Assembly (NCBI GenBank): GCA_032334235.1
Contig: JAVSGI010000005.1
Coordinates: 3,067,501-3,131,500, forward strand
DNA length: 64,000 bases
Source of the DNA: Paracoccaceae bacterium Fryx2
GTDB taxonomy: Bacteria > Pseudomonadota > Alphaproteobacteria > Rhodobacterales > Rhodobacteraceae
Reading direction: 5' to 3'
In this document: in pieces, positions 37,656 through 47,306 of the stretch
Position numbering within the stretch: the stretch's first letter is position 1
How the letters are laid out: the number at the start of each line of letters is the position of its first letter
Made by a program: the position numbers and the translations under genes
Notes under the pieces: generated by a model
Database searches by the model: none
What the model was told of the DNA's origin: nothing
What the model saw: only the letters and a program-made list of their open reading frames with translations

Positions 37656-37997
37656 TCAGGCGGTCACGTCGATCTCGACATCCAGGAAGGGCGCATATTG
37701 CTGGGCGCCGAAGATGTCGCCATCGCCTGCGCTGCCCGAGGGTCGCAGCCGCAGGATGGTGAACTTGATCGCATAGGCCGGATCGTATTCGACGAAGTCG
37801 GTCAGGCGTGCCGGGTCGACGTTCAGCACGGCGCAGACGCTGGCCGGGGTCAGCGCCTGCGAGCGCTTGACCATCTCGTAGGTCGCCTTTTCGCGAAAGA
37901 TGATGTCGAAGGTGATCTTGTCGGTGCCCGCGTTCTTGGAGCGGATTGTCTTGGCCAGATCGGACAGCCGGGTGCGGGTGTTCTTTTCGGTGTTCAT
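37656..37997 (-). CDS. DUF4387-family protein
   Basis: The 113-residue protein starts MNTEKNTRTRLSDLAKTIRS. The core KNAGTDKITFDIIFREKATYEMV and FVEYDPAYAIKFTILR matches DUF4387, a family nearly always encoded beside AtuA-like proteins. It begins 10 bp after the AtuA-like gene, completing a two-gene unit from the sigma-54 promoter at 39408-39423. It is small and soluble and likely forms a complex with AtuA. The biochemical role is unknown. Confidence 0.85.
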   Translation of the reverse strand: MNTEKNTRTRLSDLAKTIRSKNAGTDKITFDIIFREKATYEMVKRSQALTPASVCAVLNVDPARLTDFVEYDPAYAIKFTILRLRPSGSAGDGDIFGAQQYAPFLDVEIDVTA

Positions 37998-38007
37998 GTG
38001 CCTATCC

Positions 38008-39366
38008 TCAGCCGACCATCGCGCTGTGCGTGGGAAACAGTTCCAGCGGGTCGTCCACCGCCATCGTGTGATTGAGCGTCCAGCGGTAGGCCGGGCTGGC
38101 GGCCAGCACCTCGTCCAGCACGAAGGACACGCCGCCCGCAGTGCCCTTGACATCGGGCAGGCGGGCATAGAACAACTGGCGCGTGCCGGTCATCGTGACC
38201 TCTTCGGCCATTTCGCGTGTCGGGGCGACACCCTGCACCACGACGCAAAGCTCGTGTCCGGGCTTGTCGCGCAGCGGTTCCATGTCGCCCATCACGCCGT
38301 TGCGGCCGAAGACGTTGTAGTGCAGTTCCCATCCGTCGGGGCCGAAGCGGTCGATGGTCTGCTGGCGGGCCCAGTCGATCACCGCATCGACATTGGCGAT
38401 GGTATAGGGGTCGCGGATGCCCGCCATGCCGACGAACCGCTCGCCCACCTTGCCCGAACCTTCCAGCTTGACCCGGAATTCGGTGGCAGGCTCGAACGTC
38501 ATGCCGGTCACGCGGGTGGTCTTTTCGGACACCTGGTCATAGGCGCAATGCGTCATGTCCAGCTTGCCGCCCGCGACGAATTCGAAGAACGGGTTCGACC
38601 GTTCATACATCGCATGGCCCGCCACCGAGGCCACGGTGCAACGCTGAAAATCGGCCATCGCGGTGACCTCGACATGATCGGCGGTGATCTCGCCCATCAC
38701 GGTTTCCTTGGCGCCGTAGGGTTCGGCGCAGAACGATGCGCATTCCAGCACCTTGCCGAGGTAATAGCTTTCCGCCTGCGGATAGCCCCTGAACAGGGCG
38801 GCGGCGGCAAAGATCGCGCTGTCGGAGGACCGCCCGCCGATGATCACGTCGCAGCCATCTTCCAGCAGCTTGACGAAGGGGTGAACCCCGGCCATTGCGA
38901 CGATGCGCGATGTGGCGTCGAGTTCGGCCTCGTCCAGATCCTCGCGGGCATCGAGACCGCGGATCGGCGAGCCCCCGCGGATCCTGGCGCGCACGAATTC
39001 GCGGTCCACCTCGGAATAGAACCAGCCGAGCCTGAAGGGCGCCAGATCGTGCTCTGCGGCAATCTCGCGGATCATCTCCACATACATGTCGACCCGGGAA
39101 TTGGTGCCGGTATCGCCGGCCGAGCCGATCATCATCGGCACCCCGATGCGGCGCGCGGCCAGCAGCATCTGTTCCAGATCGTGCCGTTGCCATGCCTTGG
39201 GGCTGGCGCAACTGTCATTGCCCAGCGGAACCGGCCCGATGTCGTCGCTGCCGCTGTCGGCGGCAATGAAATCCGGCAGCGTCGCCACGGCCGCGTGAAA
39301 GCTGCCGGGCTTGAGCGGCGCGAAGCCGAGGTGCCCGTTCGGGCAGATGATCCGTAGCGACGCCAT
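38008..39366 (-). CDS. AtuA-like protein (DUF1446), acyclic terpene utilisation family
   Basis: The 452-residue protein starts MASLRIICPNGHLGFAPLKP. It has the DUF1446 blocks FIAADSGSDDIGPVPLGND, MIGSAGDTGTNSRVDMY and DVIIGGRSSDSAIFAAAALF. Family members take part in acyclic terpene (geraniol/citronellol) degradation in Pseudomonas, but many occur in unrelated catabolic loci, and their reaction is unclear. Here it pairs with DUF4387 and sits in a sigma-54 island with a peptide ABC transporter, so a terpene role is not assumed. AGAGG precedes the start. Confidence 0.85.
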   Translation of the reverse strand: MASLRIICPNGHLGFAPLKPGSFHAAVATLPDFIAADSGSDDIGPVPLGNDSCASPKAWQRHDLEQMLLAARRIGVPMMIGSAGDTGTNSRVDMYVEMIREIAAEHDLAPFRLGWFYSEVDREFVRARIRGGSPIRGLDAREDLDEAELDATSRIVAMAGVHPFVKLLEDGCDVIIGGRSSDSAIFAAAALFRGYPQAESYYLGKVLECASFCAEPYGAKETVMGEITADHVEVTAMADFQRCTVASVAGHAMYERSNPFFEFVAGGKLDMTHCAYDQVSEKTTRVTGMTFEPATEFRVKLEGSGKVGERFVGMAGIRDPYTIANVDAVIDWARQQTIDRFGPDGWELHYNVFGRNGVMGDMEPLRDKPGHELCVVVQGVAPTREMAEEVTMTGTRQLFYARLPDVKGTAGGVSFVLDEVLAASPAYRWTLNHTMAVDDPLELFPTHSAMVG

Positions 39367-39407
39367 GTGTATTTTGCCTCTGGTTGGTTGGGTCTTTCCC
39401 CCTTAGA

Positions 39408-39423
39408 TGCACAGGTCGTGCCA
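39408..39423 (-). promoter_or_regulatory. Sigma-54 (-24/-12) promoter of the AtuA-DUF4387 unit
   Basis: On the minus strand TGGCACG-ACCT-GTGCA fits the sigma-54 consensus TGGCAC(G)-N4-TTGCA apart from one base at -12. It lies 42 bp before the atuA-like start. A near-identical 16-mer precedes the ABC-transporter unit at 47141-47156. Confidence 0.85.
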
Positions 39424-39493
39424 TGGGCAGCCCCCGGACAAGGCGTTGTTCGGCCGTGAGAAAATCGGAAGGCGTCGGCTGCGGCATCTGCCT

Positions 39494-39508
39494 GCGTGCA
39501 ATGCGCGC
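39494..39508. promoter_or_regulatory. Candidate activator-binding dyad upstream of the AtuA promoter
   Basis: GCGTGCA-A-TGCGCGC is an imperfect dyad (6 of 7 positions) about 70 bp upstream of the -24 element, the usual place for sigma-54 enhancer sites. The region upstream of the second promoter has GCGTGCA-A-TCCGCGC at 47250-47264. Confidence 0.55.
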
Positions 39509-39524
39509 GATGCGTGGGGGAATC

Positions 39525-40514
<990 letters not shown>

Positions 40515-40530
40515 CTTCCCGCCACCGGGA

Positions 40531-41598
40531 TCAGATGGTCAGACAAACGGACTGCCACGTGCCGGTGCAGGGATTGCCCTCGCAGATGTCAACCTTGCGC
40601 AGCTTGCACGAATAGACAACCGACGAAATCGTTCCGCCATCCTGCTGGTCGGCGTGCTGGCAGATCGGGCCGGCACCCGGGGCATCGGCGGCATGGGTCG
40701 CCATCAGGCGGGCGGCACCCGCCGCATCCCAGCGGCGGCGCGGCAGGGTGGCAGCCAGCCAGTCGAAACGGGCCTGCGAGGTGTCGGCGATGGTATCGTC
40801 GCGCGGGCGCAGCGTATCGGCGGCCAGCGCGGGCGTGGTGTAGTGGTTGGTGCGCCAGACGGCATCGGGGGCCTGCGCCACCGTGACCGTCCCGGCCCCC
40901 AGCTCAACCGCCGCCAGCGCGCCACCCGCATCGGCCATCACCAGCGTGCCCCCCCCGGCGTGCGGGGCGTTGCGGATCATCGCCAGTGCCTCGGCCACCG
41001 TGGCGCAGCGCGCCAGCAGGCGGGTCATCAGGAAATAGCGCAGCCAGCCGACCCGGTGCGTGGCCACCGGCACCTGCGTGTCTGCCAGCGCGAAGCCCCG
41101 CGCGTTGAGGCCGGACGAATAGGCGCCGGGGCTGCCAAGGCTGCCAAGGCAGATCATGGCGCCCATGGTCACATCCGGCCCCTGATGCCGGGACAGGCTC
41201 TGGATGCCCAGGTGCAGGCCGGACGTGTCGCGGTTCTTGACCACCAGCGGGCCATCCGGGCCCTCGGCCGCGGCCCAGGCGCTGCACCCGTCGATCATCG
41301 CGGCCCCGCCCTTGAGGTCGCGCAGCGTTCCGAGGTGCAGGTGGCAGAACAGGTCGGGCTCGGGCAATCCGAAGGCTTCTGCGCTGCCCAGCAGTTCCGA
41401 CATGCCCTCGGGGTCGTGCAGGTCATGCCAGGCCCGCTGTGCCGCCAGATAGTCCAGCGCCGCGGCATCGAGCAGACCTTCGGCGCGGGCGATGGCCACC
41501 CGGCCGACAGTCGCCAGACGGACTTTTGCCGCCAGCGCGCCGTTGCCTTGGCCGCGACCCCGCCCGTAGGGCGAGCCGACAAGATGCAGCGGCGTCAT
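40531..41598 (-). CDS. C45-family N-terminal-nucleophile hydrolase/acyltransferase
   Basis: The 355-residue protein starts MTPLHLVGSPYGRGRGQGNG. The C45 (penicillin acyltransferase-like) core has DGCSAW, with Cys105 as the likely N-terminal nucleophile freed by self-cleavage, then VVKNRDTSGLHLG, SGLNARGFALADTQVP and the WRTNHYTTP block. Family enzymes cut or form amide bonds to acyl groups. Its start overlaps the upstream ATPase gene (ATGA), and the regulator gene follows. Together with the peptide transporter, this suggests that an imported acylated amine or peptide is processed inside the cell. Confidence 0.85.
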   Translation of the reverse strand: MTPLHLVGSPYGRGRGQGNGALAAKVRLATVGRVAIARAEGLLDAAALDYLAAQRAWHDLHDPEGMSELLGSAEAFGLPEPDLFCHLHLGTLRDLKGGAAMIDGCSAWAAAEGPDGPLVVKNRDTSGLHLGIQSLSRHQGPDVTMGAMICLGSLGSPGAYSSGLNARGFALADTQVPVATHRVGWLRYFLMTRLLARCATVAEALAMIRNAPHAGGGTLVMADAGGALAAVELGAGTVTVAQAPDAVWRTNHYTTPALAADTLRPRDDTIADTSQARFDWLAATLPRRRWDAAGAARLMATHAADAPGAGPICQHADQQDGGTISSVVYSCKLRKVDICEGNPCTGTWQSVCLTI

Positions 41599-42605
41599 GC
41601 CCGTTCCTCTGCCAGCAGGCTCAGGCGCTCGTCAAGCCGGTGGCAGGCGGCGGTATGGCCGGGGCCCACGCTTTCGGCCAGCGGAACCTCCGACCGGCAT
41701 CTGTCCACCGCCAGCGGGCAGCGGGTGTGGAACTTGCAGCCCGATGGCGGATGCAGCGGCGATGGCAGGTCGCCGGTCAGCCGCACCCGGACCTTCGGGC
41801 CGGTGCGGTCGATTTCCGGCACCGCCGACAGCAGGCTTTGGGTATAGGGATGGCGCGGATTGGACAGCACGTCATCGACCGGCCCCATTTCCACGATCTC
41901 GCCCAGATACATCACGGCCACCCGGTCGCTCAGATAGCCGATCACCGAGATGTCGTGCGAAATGAACAGGTAGGTCAGCCCCAGCTCGCGCTTCAGCTCC
42001 AGCAGCAGCGCGATGATCTGCGCCTGGATCGACACGTCCAGCGCCGACACCGGCTCGTCGCAGACCACGAATTCCGGGTTCGAGACCAGCGCGCGGGCGA
42101 TGCCGATGCGCTGGCGCTGCCCGCCCGAGAACTGGTGCGGATAACGGTCAAGCTGGTTGGCCTTCAGCCCCACCCGTTCGATGATGCGTGCCACGATGGC
42201 GCGCGCCTCTTCCGGCCCCGAGGCAAGGCCGTGCAGGTGCAGCGGCAGGCCGACGATCTCGGCCACGGTGCGGCGCGGGTTCAGGCTGGCATAGGGGTCC
42301 TGAAAGATGATCTGCATCCGCCGACGCATCGTCTTGAGCGCGCTGGCATCCAGCGCCGTCACGTCCGTGCCGTCAAAGCGCACGCGGCCCAGCGTCGGTT
42401 CATGCAGCCGCAGGATGGCGCGGCCGAGCGTGGACTTGCCGCAGCCGGATTCCCCGATCAGGCCCAGAATCTCGCCCTTGGCGACCGTCAGGCTGACATC
42501 GTTCACCGCGCGCACCACGGTATGGGGCACGCCGGTCAGGCGTTCGATCAGGCCGCGGCGGCCTTCGTAATGCTTGGACAGGTGGTCGACCTGCAACAGG
42601 GTCAT
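41595..42605 (-). CDS. Oligopeptide/dipeptide-type ABC transporter ATP-binding protein (second ATPase)
   Basis: The 336-residue ATPase starts MTLLQVDHLSKHYEGRRGLI. It has Walker A GESGCGKST, Q-loop QDPYASLNP, signature SGGQRQRIGIARAL and Walker B FVVCDEPVSALD, and ends with the OppF-type C-terminal region HTRCPLAVDRC. It is a DppF/OppF homologue. It overlaps both the first ATPase (ATGA at 42602) and the C45 gene. Energy coupling for the permease pair upstream is the clear role. Confidence 0.92.
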   Translation of the reverse strand: MTLLQVDHLSKHYEGRRGLIERLTGVPHTVVRAVNDVSLTVAKGEILGLIGESGCGKSTLGRAILRLHEPTLGRVRFDGTDVTALDASALKTMRRRMQIIFQDPYASLNPRRTVAEIVGLPLHLHGLASGPEEARAIVARIIERVGLKANQLDRYPHQFSGGQRQRIGIARALVSNPEFVVCDEPVSALDVSIQAQIIALLLELKRELGLTYLFISHDISVIGYLSDRVAVMYLGEIVEMGPVDDVLSNPRHPYTQSLLSAVPEIDRTGPKVRVRLTGDLPSPLHPPSGCKFHTRCPLAVDRCRSEVPLAESVGPGHTAACHRLDERLSLLAEERA

Positions 42606-43630
42606 GCGGTGGTCTCCGGTATCAGGATGCACCGCGCCATGCGGCCGGGGCCTGCGGCGCGCATCGCGACTGGGGCAAGGCAGGCGTCGGTGCGCAGCGG
42701 GCAGCGCGAGTAGAACCGGCATTGCGGCGGCAGGCCGATCAGGTCGGGCACCTGACCCTCGATCGGGGTGATGGGCCGGCCCCGCAGGGCGATGCGCGGA
42801 ATCGACCCGAGCAGACCGCGCGTGTAGGGATGCTTCGGGTCGCTGATGACCTGGGCCACCGGCCCCTGTTCGACCACCTGGCCCGCATACATCACCATCA
42901 CCCGTTCGCAATGTTCGGCCACCACGCCGAGGTCATGGGTGATCAGCACGACGCTCATCCCCAGCCGGGCGCGGATGTCGGTGATCAGTTCCAGCACCTG
43001 CGCCTGGATGGTCACGTCCAGCGCCGTGGTCGGCTCGTCCGCGATCAGCAGTTTCGGGCGGCAGGCCAGGGCGATGGCGATCATGATGCGCTGGCGCATC
43101 CCGCCCGAAAACTCGTGCGGATACTGGCGGAGGCGGCTGGCGGCCGACGGAATGCCGACCAGCCCCAGCATCTCGACCGACTTGTCGCGGATGGCGCCGC
43201 GGCGGGCGCGGCCGGATGCGGGCAGCGTCTCGTCGTGGGCGTCAAGCACTTCTGCGATCTGTTCGCCCACGGTCAGCGCCGGGTTCAGCGCGGTCAGGGC
43301 GTCCTGCATCGTCATGGCGATATCGCGGCCACGCACGGCGCGCATCTGCGCCGGGGTCAGGGTGCGCAGGTCGCGCCCGTCGAACAGGATGCGGCCCTCG
43401 GCCACCCGGCCAGGCGACCGCACCAGCCCCATGACCGAGGCGAAGGTGACGGACTTGCCCGAGCCGCTTTCGCCCACGATGCCAAGGCATTCGCCGCGCT
43501 GCACCGCGACATCGACCCCGTCCACCGCCCATACATCGCCCGCCCGGGTGTGAAAGACGGTTCGCAGACCCGATACCTGCAACAGCGTGGCGGGCTCGGG
43601 CGGGGCGGCAAGGCCGGGACGGGCGTTCAT
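42602..43630 (-). CDS. Oligopeptide/dipeptide-type ABC transporter ATP-binding protein (first ATPase)
   Basis: The 342-residue ATPase starts MNARPGLAAPPEPATLLQVS. Motifs are Walker A GESGSGKSVT, Q-loop QDALTALNP, signature SGGMRQRIMIAIAL and Walker B LLIADEPTTALD, followed by the oligopeptide-type C-terminal cysteine cluster CRFYSRCPLRTDAC. It is a DppD/OppD homologue. Its start overlaps the permease stop by four bases (ATGA). It pairs with the second ATPase to energise import. Confidence 0.92.
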   Translation of the reverse strand: MNARPGLAAPPEPATLLQVSGLRTVFHTRAGDVWAVDGVDVAVQRGECLGIVGESGSGKSVTFASVMGLVRSPGRVAEGRILFDGRDLRTLTPAQMRAVRGRDIAMTMQDALTALNPALTVGEQIAEVLDAHDETLPASGRARRGAIRDKSVEMLGLVGIPSAASRLRQYPHEFSGGMRQRIMIAIALACRPKLLIADEPTTALDVTIQAQVLELITDIRARLGMSVVLITHDLGVVAEHCERVMVMYAGQVVEQGPVAQVISDPKHPYTRGLLGSIPRIALRGRPITPIEGQVPDLIGLPPQCRFYSRCPLRTDACLAPVAMRAAGPGRMARCILIPETTA

Positions 43631-44511
43631 TCGTGAAACCTCGGGTCGAAGGCATCGCGCAGCCCCTGGCTTGCGACGTTGATCGCCAGCACCAGCAGCA
43701 GGATGGCAAGGCCGGGGAAGGTGGAAACCCACCACGCCTCAAGGATGAAGGCGCGTCCGTCGGACACCATCGACCCCCAGCTTGCGGTCGGGGGCTGCAC
43801 GCCCAGCCCGAGGAAGGACAGCGACGCTTCCAGGATGATGACATGCGCCATGCGGATCGTGGAGACCACGATCACCGGCGACAGGATGTTGGGCAGGATT
43901 TCCTTCAGCATGATGTGGCGGCTGGAGGCGCCAAGCGCGCGGGCGGCCTCGACATATTCCAGTTCGCGCACCGCCAGCGTCTCGCCCCGCACCACGCGGC
44001 AGGGGATCACCCATTCCTTGTAGGCCAGCGCCAGGATGATGTTCATCAGCCCCGGCCCCATCATCGCCATCAGGCCGATGGCAAAGATCAGGTAGGGAAA
44101 GCCCAGCAGGATGTCGACAATGCGCGAGATCACCACATCGACCCAGCCGCGCAGGTAGCCCGAAGCGAGGCCCAGCAGGATGCCGATCGTGGTGGCGACC
44201 AGGATCACCGCCGCCCCGATGAAGATCGAGATCCGCGCGCCATAGATGATCCGCGAAAGGATGTCCCGGCCCAGCGCATCGGCCCCCAGCACATAGCCCC
44301 AGTCGCCGCCCTCGACCCAGGCGGGCGGTTGCAGGCGGCGGAACAGGTCGGTGGCATAGGGGTCTTGCGGCGCGACCCAGGGCGCAAAGACCGCCATCAG
44401 CACGAACAGCCCGACGAGGACGGCGCTGCCCGCCGCCAGCCGGTTCCGCGCGAAGCTGGCAAGGTTGCGCCGGAAGATCGAGTCGGCGGGGGTGTCGATG
44501 GCCAGGCTCAC
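43627..44511 (-). CDS. Oligopeptide/dipeptide-type ABC transporter permease (DppC-like)
   Basis: The 294-residue inner-membrane protein starts at a GTG (44511) overlapping the upstream permease stop (GTGA). It has six predicted helices, an N-terminal OppC-type region (FARNRLAAGSAVLVGLFVLM) and the EAA loop (YVEAARALGASSRHIMLKEI) that contacts the ATPases. With DppB it forms the transmembrane channel. Spacing and overlaps show a single transcript from the substrate-binding gene through the activator. Confidence 0.92.
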   Translation of the reverse strand: MSLAIDTPADSIFRRNLASFARNRLAAGSAVLVGLFVLMAVFAPWVAPQDPYATDLFRRLQPPAWVEGGDWGYVLGADALGRDILSRIIYGARISIFIGAAVILVATTIGILLGLASGYLRGWVDVVISRIVDILLGFPYLIFAIGLMAMMGPGLMNIILALAYKEWVIPCRVVRGETLAVRELEYVEAARALGASSRHIMLKEILPNILSPVIVVSTIRMAHVIILEASLSFLGLGVQPPTASWGSMVSDGRAFILEAWWVSTFPGLAILLLVLAINVASQGLRDAFDPRFHE

Positions 44512-45515
44512 AGTTTCACCCGCGGGTTGAGGACGGTGTAAAGGATGTCGGCAAAGAAGTTCAGCATCACATAGGTGACCGCGTAGAACAGCACGGCCGC
44601 CTGAACGAGCGGGTAGTTGCGCAGGAAGATGCTTTCCACCACCAGCCGCCCGAGACCCGGCCAGCCGAACACCGTCTCGACGATCATGTTGCCGCCCAGC
44701 AGGCTGCCGGTCTCGATGGCGGCGACGGAAACGGTTGGTATCAGCGCGTTCTTCAGCGCATGGCGAAACAGCACGCGGCGGCGCGACAGCCCCTTGGCAT
44801 CGGCGAAGGTAACGTAATCCTGACGCAGCACTTCCAGCATCGAGGTGCGTGTGACCCGCATCAGAATGGCCGCCATCGGCAGGCCAAGGGTGATGGCGGG
44901 CAGCAGGATGTGGCGCAGCGCGTCCCAGAAGGCCGACAGGTTGCCGCGCAGCAGCGTGTCGATCAGCAGGAAGCCGGTGATGGGCACGATTTCGCTGGAA
45001 TAGCCGATCCGCCCCGAAACCGGCAGGATCTGAAGGTGCACCGCGAACAGCATGATCAGCAGGATGCCGAACCAGAACCCCGGCAGCGACACGCCCAGCA
45101 GCGACCCGATGGTGGCCATCCGGTCCAGCAGCGAATTCTTGCGGATCGCGGCCAGCACCCCCAGCGGAATAGCGGTGGCCAGTGCCACGATCAGTGCGAC
45201 GAGGCTGAGCTCGATCGTGGCGGGCAGACGCTCGGCGATCACATCGGCGACCGGGCGGCGGTGATAGAAGCTTTCGCCGAAATCGCCCTGCAACGCATTG
45301 CCGAGAAAGATGAAGAACCGCACCGGCACCGGCTGGTCAAGACCCAGGCCGTGCCGCAGTTGCGCTTCCTGTTCGGGGGTCACCACCTGATCCCCGATCA
45401 TGATCTGCACCGGATCGCCCGGTGTCAGCGCCATCATCACGAAGGCGATGAGGCTGACACCAAGCAGGACGGGCACAAGTTGCAACAAACGCTCTATCAA
45501 CTTGCCAAGGCTCAT
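44508..45515 (-). CDS. Oligopeptide/dipeptide-type ABC transporter permease (DppB-like)
   Basis: The 335-residue inner-membrane protein starts MSLGKLIERLLQLVPVLLGV after AAAGGAGACC. It has six predicted helices, the periplasmic region with PVRFFIFLGNALQGDFGESF typical of DppB/OppB, and the EAA loop ADAKGLSRRRVLFRHALKNA. It forms the channel with the DppC-like permease. It starts 22 bp after the substrate-binding protein gene. Substrate class (peptides, nickel, opines, glutathione) cannot be told from the permease. Confidence 0.92.
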   Translation of the reverse strand: MSLGKLIERLLQLVPVLLGVSLIAFVMMALTPGDPVQIMIGDQVVTPEQEAQLRHGLGLDQPVPVRFFIFLGNALQGDFGESFYHRRPVADVIAERLPATIELSLVALIVALATAIPLGVLAAIRKNSLLDRMATIGSLLGVSLPGFWFGILLIMLFAVHLQILPVSGRIGYSSEIVPITGFLLIDTLLRGNLSAFWDALRHILLPAITLGLPMAAILMRVTRTSMLEVLRQDYVTFADAKGLSRRRVLFRHALKNALIPTVSVAAIETGSLLGGNMIVETVFGWPGLGRLVVESIFLRNYPLVQAAVLFYAVTYVMLNFFADILYTVLNPRVKL

Positions 45516-45537
45516 GCCCGGTCTCCTTTTTCGGGGA

Positions 45538-47070
45538 TCAGTTTACGCAGGCATCGTGCAGGTTGATCCGGCTGTCGGCGCTGGGCTGCCAGCCGCTCAG
45601 GCGCTTGGACACGCCGTAGATGTCTTGCGGCACCCAGAGATAGACGTAGGGCAGGTCGGCGTTGATGATCAGTTCCGCCTCGCGGTAAAGCCCGGCGCGC
45701 TTGTCCACGTCCAGCTCGACCGCCGCGGCATCCAGCAGCGCATCCAGCGCCGGGTTGGCGTAGCCTGCCGAATTGCCCCGGTCGTTGCTGCGGTGGGTGG
45801 GCGTGAAGATGTCGAACGGGTCAAGCGAGCCGTTGCCCCAGCTGGTGAAATACATGTCGCCGGACTTGGGCTTGCCCGCCGTGCGCCATTTCTCGGTCAG
45901 CTGCGCGCTTTCGCCCACCGCCACGGTGGTCCGGATGCCGACCTTGGTCAGCAGCGATGCCACGGCCTCGGCGGTATCCTTGAAAGCGCTTTCGGCATCC
46001 ATCGTGATGTCGATGCCGTCGGGAAAGCCGGCCTCTGCCAGCAACGCCCTCGCCTTTTCGGGGTCGTAGGCGATGTCGGGCAGGTCGCTGGCACCAAAGG
46101 CGTCCGGCGACAGGATGCCGTCGATCCGGGCCGCGTTGCCGTCGAGGATCCTGTCGATGATGAGATCGCGGTCGATGGCGTGCGCGGCCGCCTGCCGGAC
46201 CTTGGGATCATCGAAGATCTCGCCTTCCATGTTCATCGCGATGAAGAAGCTGCGGGTGCCGTTCACCGTCATGACATCGGTGGTCCCGGTGGCCTTGACC
46301 TGGGCGATGGAGAACGTCGGCAGTTCGTTGATGATGTGGACATCGCCCGCCAGAAGCGCCGCAACCCGGCTGGCGCTTTCGGGAATGATCTTGAAGATCA
46401 CGCGGTCGACACAGGCCTTGCCGACGGGCGGAATGTCGGTGGCCCCGCCGTAATAGTCTTCGAACCGTTCCATTATGATCGCATCGCCCTTGCGCCATTC
46501 GGCCAGCTTGAAGGGGCCGGTGCCGTTGACCTGCGTTGCAAGGCCGGCCGTGCCGACGCGCTCGATGAAAGCCTTCGACACGATCTGCTGGTTGGGCAGC
46601 ATCGCGGGCAGGATCGGCCAGGGTTCCTTGAGGTTGATGCGGACCGTGGTGCCGTCGAGCACCTCGACCGAGGCCACCGGCCCCATCAGGCTCTGGCGCG
46701 GGCTGGTCTGGCCGTCGCCCATCGCGCCTTCGACCGTAACCCGGTCCAGCGTGAACTTCACGTCCTCGGCGGTCATCTCGGTGCCGTCGTGGAACTTGAT
46801 GCCGCTGCGGATCTTGAAATCGTAGACGGTCGGCGAAACCTGGGTCATCGATTCCGCGATCTCGGGCACGACGACCATGTTCGCATCGCGGGTCAGAAGC
46901 CCGTCGTAAAGATTGCGGATCACGGTTTCGGTTTCGCGCTTGCGGTGGTTGGCCGGATCGAGCGTATCGGCATCAAGCGTGAAGCCGACGATCAGATCTG
47001 CCGCCTGCGCCGGAAGGACCGGGCAGAGCGCCAGCGCAGTGGCCGTCATCAGGCGCTGCAATGTGGTCAT
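45538..47070 (-). CDS. ABC transporter substrate-binding protein, family 5 (peptide/opine type)
   Basis: The 510-residue periplasmic protein starts MTTLQRLMTATALALCPVLP after GGGAGACG, with a signal peptide cut near AQAADL and no lipobox. It matches SBP_bac_5: FTLDADTLDPANHRKRETET, SGIKFHDGTEMTAEDVKFTL and NGTGPFKLAEWRKGDAI. It leads the unit at 47070-39525, driven by the sigma-54 promoter at 47141-47156 with about 60 nt of leader. Ligand unknown; peptides, glutathione-like compounds and acylated amines are all possible for this family. Confidence 0.92.
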   Translation of the reverse strand: MTTLQRLMTATALALCPVLPAQAADLIVGFTLDADTLDPANHRKRETETVIRNLYDGLLTRDANMVVVPEIAESMTQVSPTVYDFKIRSGIKFHDGTEMTAEDVKFTLDRVTVEGAMGDGQTSPRQSLMGPVASVEVLDGTTVRINLKEPWPILPAMLPNQQIVSKAFIERVGTAGLATQVNGTGPFKLAEWRKGDAIIMERFEDYYGGATDIPPVGKACVDRVIFKIIPESASRVAALLAGDVHIINELPTFSIAQVKATGTTDVMTVNGTRSFFIAMNMEGEIFDDPKVRQAAAHAIDRDLIIDRILDGNAARIDGILSPDAFGASDLPDIAYDPEKARALLAEAGFPDGIDITMDAESAFKDTAEAVASLLTKVGIRTTVAVGESAQLTEKWRTAGKPKSGDMYFTSWGNGSLDPFDIFTPTHRSNDRGNSAGYANPALDALLDAAAVELDVDKRAGLYREAELIINADLPYVYLWVPQDIYGVSKRLSGWQPSADSRINLHDACVN

Positions 47071-47140
47071 GTATCGTCTCCCTGTGGTTCTGCGATCAAG
47101 GCGTCGCATTGCGTCCGTGGTAGGTGGACATTGTTATAGA

Positions 47141-47156
47141 TGCACAAGTCATGCCA
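47141..47156 (-). promoter_or_regulatory. Sigma-54 (-24/-12) promoter of the ABC transporter-C45-activator unit
   Basis: On the minus strand TGGCATG-ACTT-GTGCA matches 14 of 16 positions of the AtuA promoter at 39408-39423, and the identity extends into flanking bases (CCATGGCA on one side, GTGCATCTA on the other). It lies about 70 bp before the substrate-binding protein start. Confidence 0.85.
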
Positions 47157-47249
47157 TGGCGCGACGCGGCGAGGCCGGTCAAAAATCCCGGCGATTACCG
47201 GACCTTGTTGCGGTCCGGCGGGGGCTCTGTGGCGTGTCCTGCGCCGGGC

Positions 47250-47264
47250 GCGTGCAATCCGCGC
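47250..47264. promoter_or_regulatory. Candidate activator-binding dyad upstream of the transporter promoter
   Basis: GCGTGCA-A-TCCGCGC lies 95 bp upstream of the -24 element and differs from the site at 39494-39508 at one of 15 bases, in the same orientation relative to the promoter. It is the best candidate site for the local Fis-type activator. Confidence 0.55.
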
Positions 47265-47306
47265 GCGGCAGGCTTCTTTTCGCGCATGGCAGCGGGTGCC
47301 GACCGG

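Noticed and set aside
37900-39357. 485-codon plus-strand frame
   Set aside because: Antisense to the AtuA-like gene; typical of GC-rich shadows with His/Arg-rich translation.
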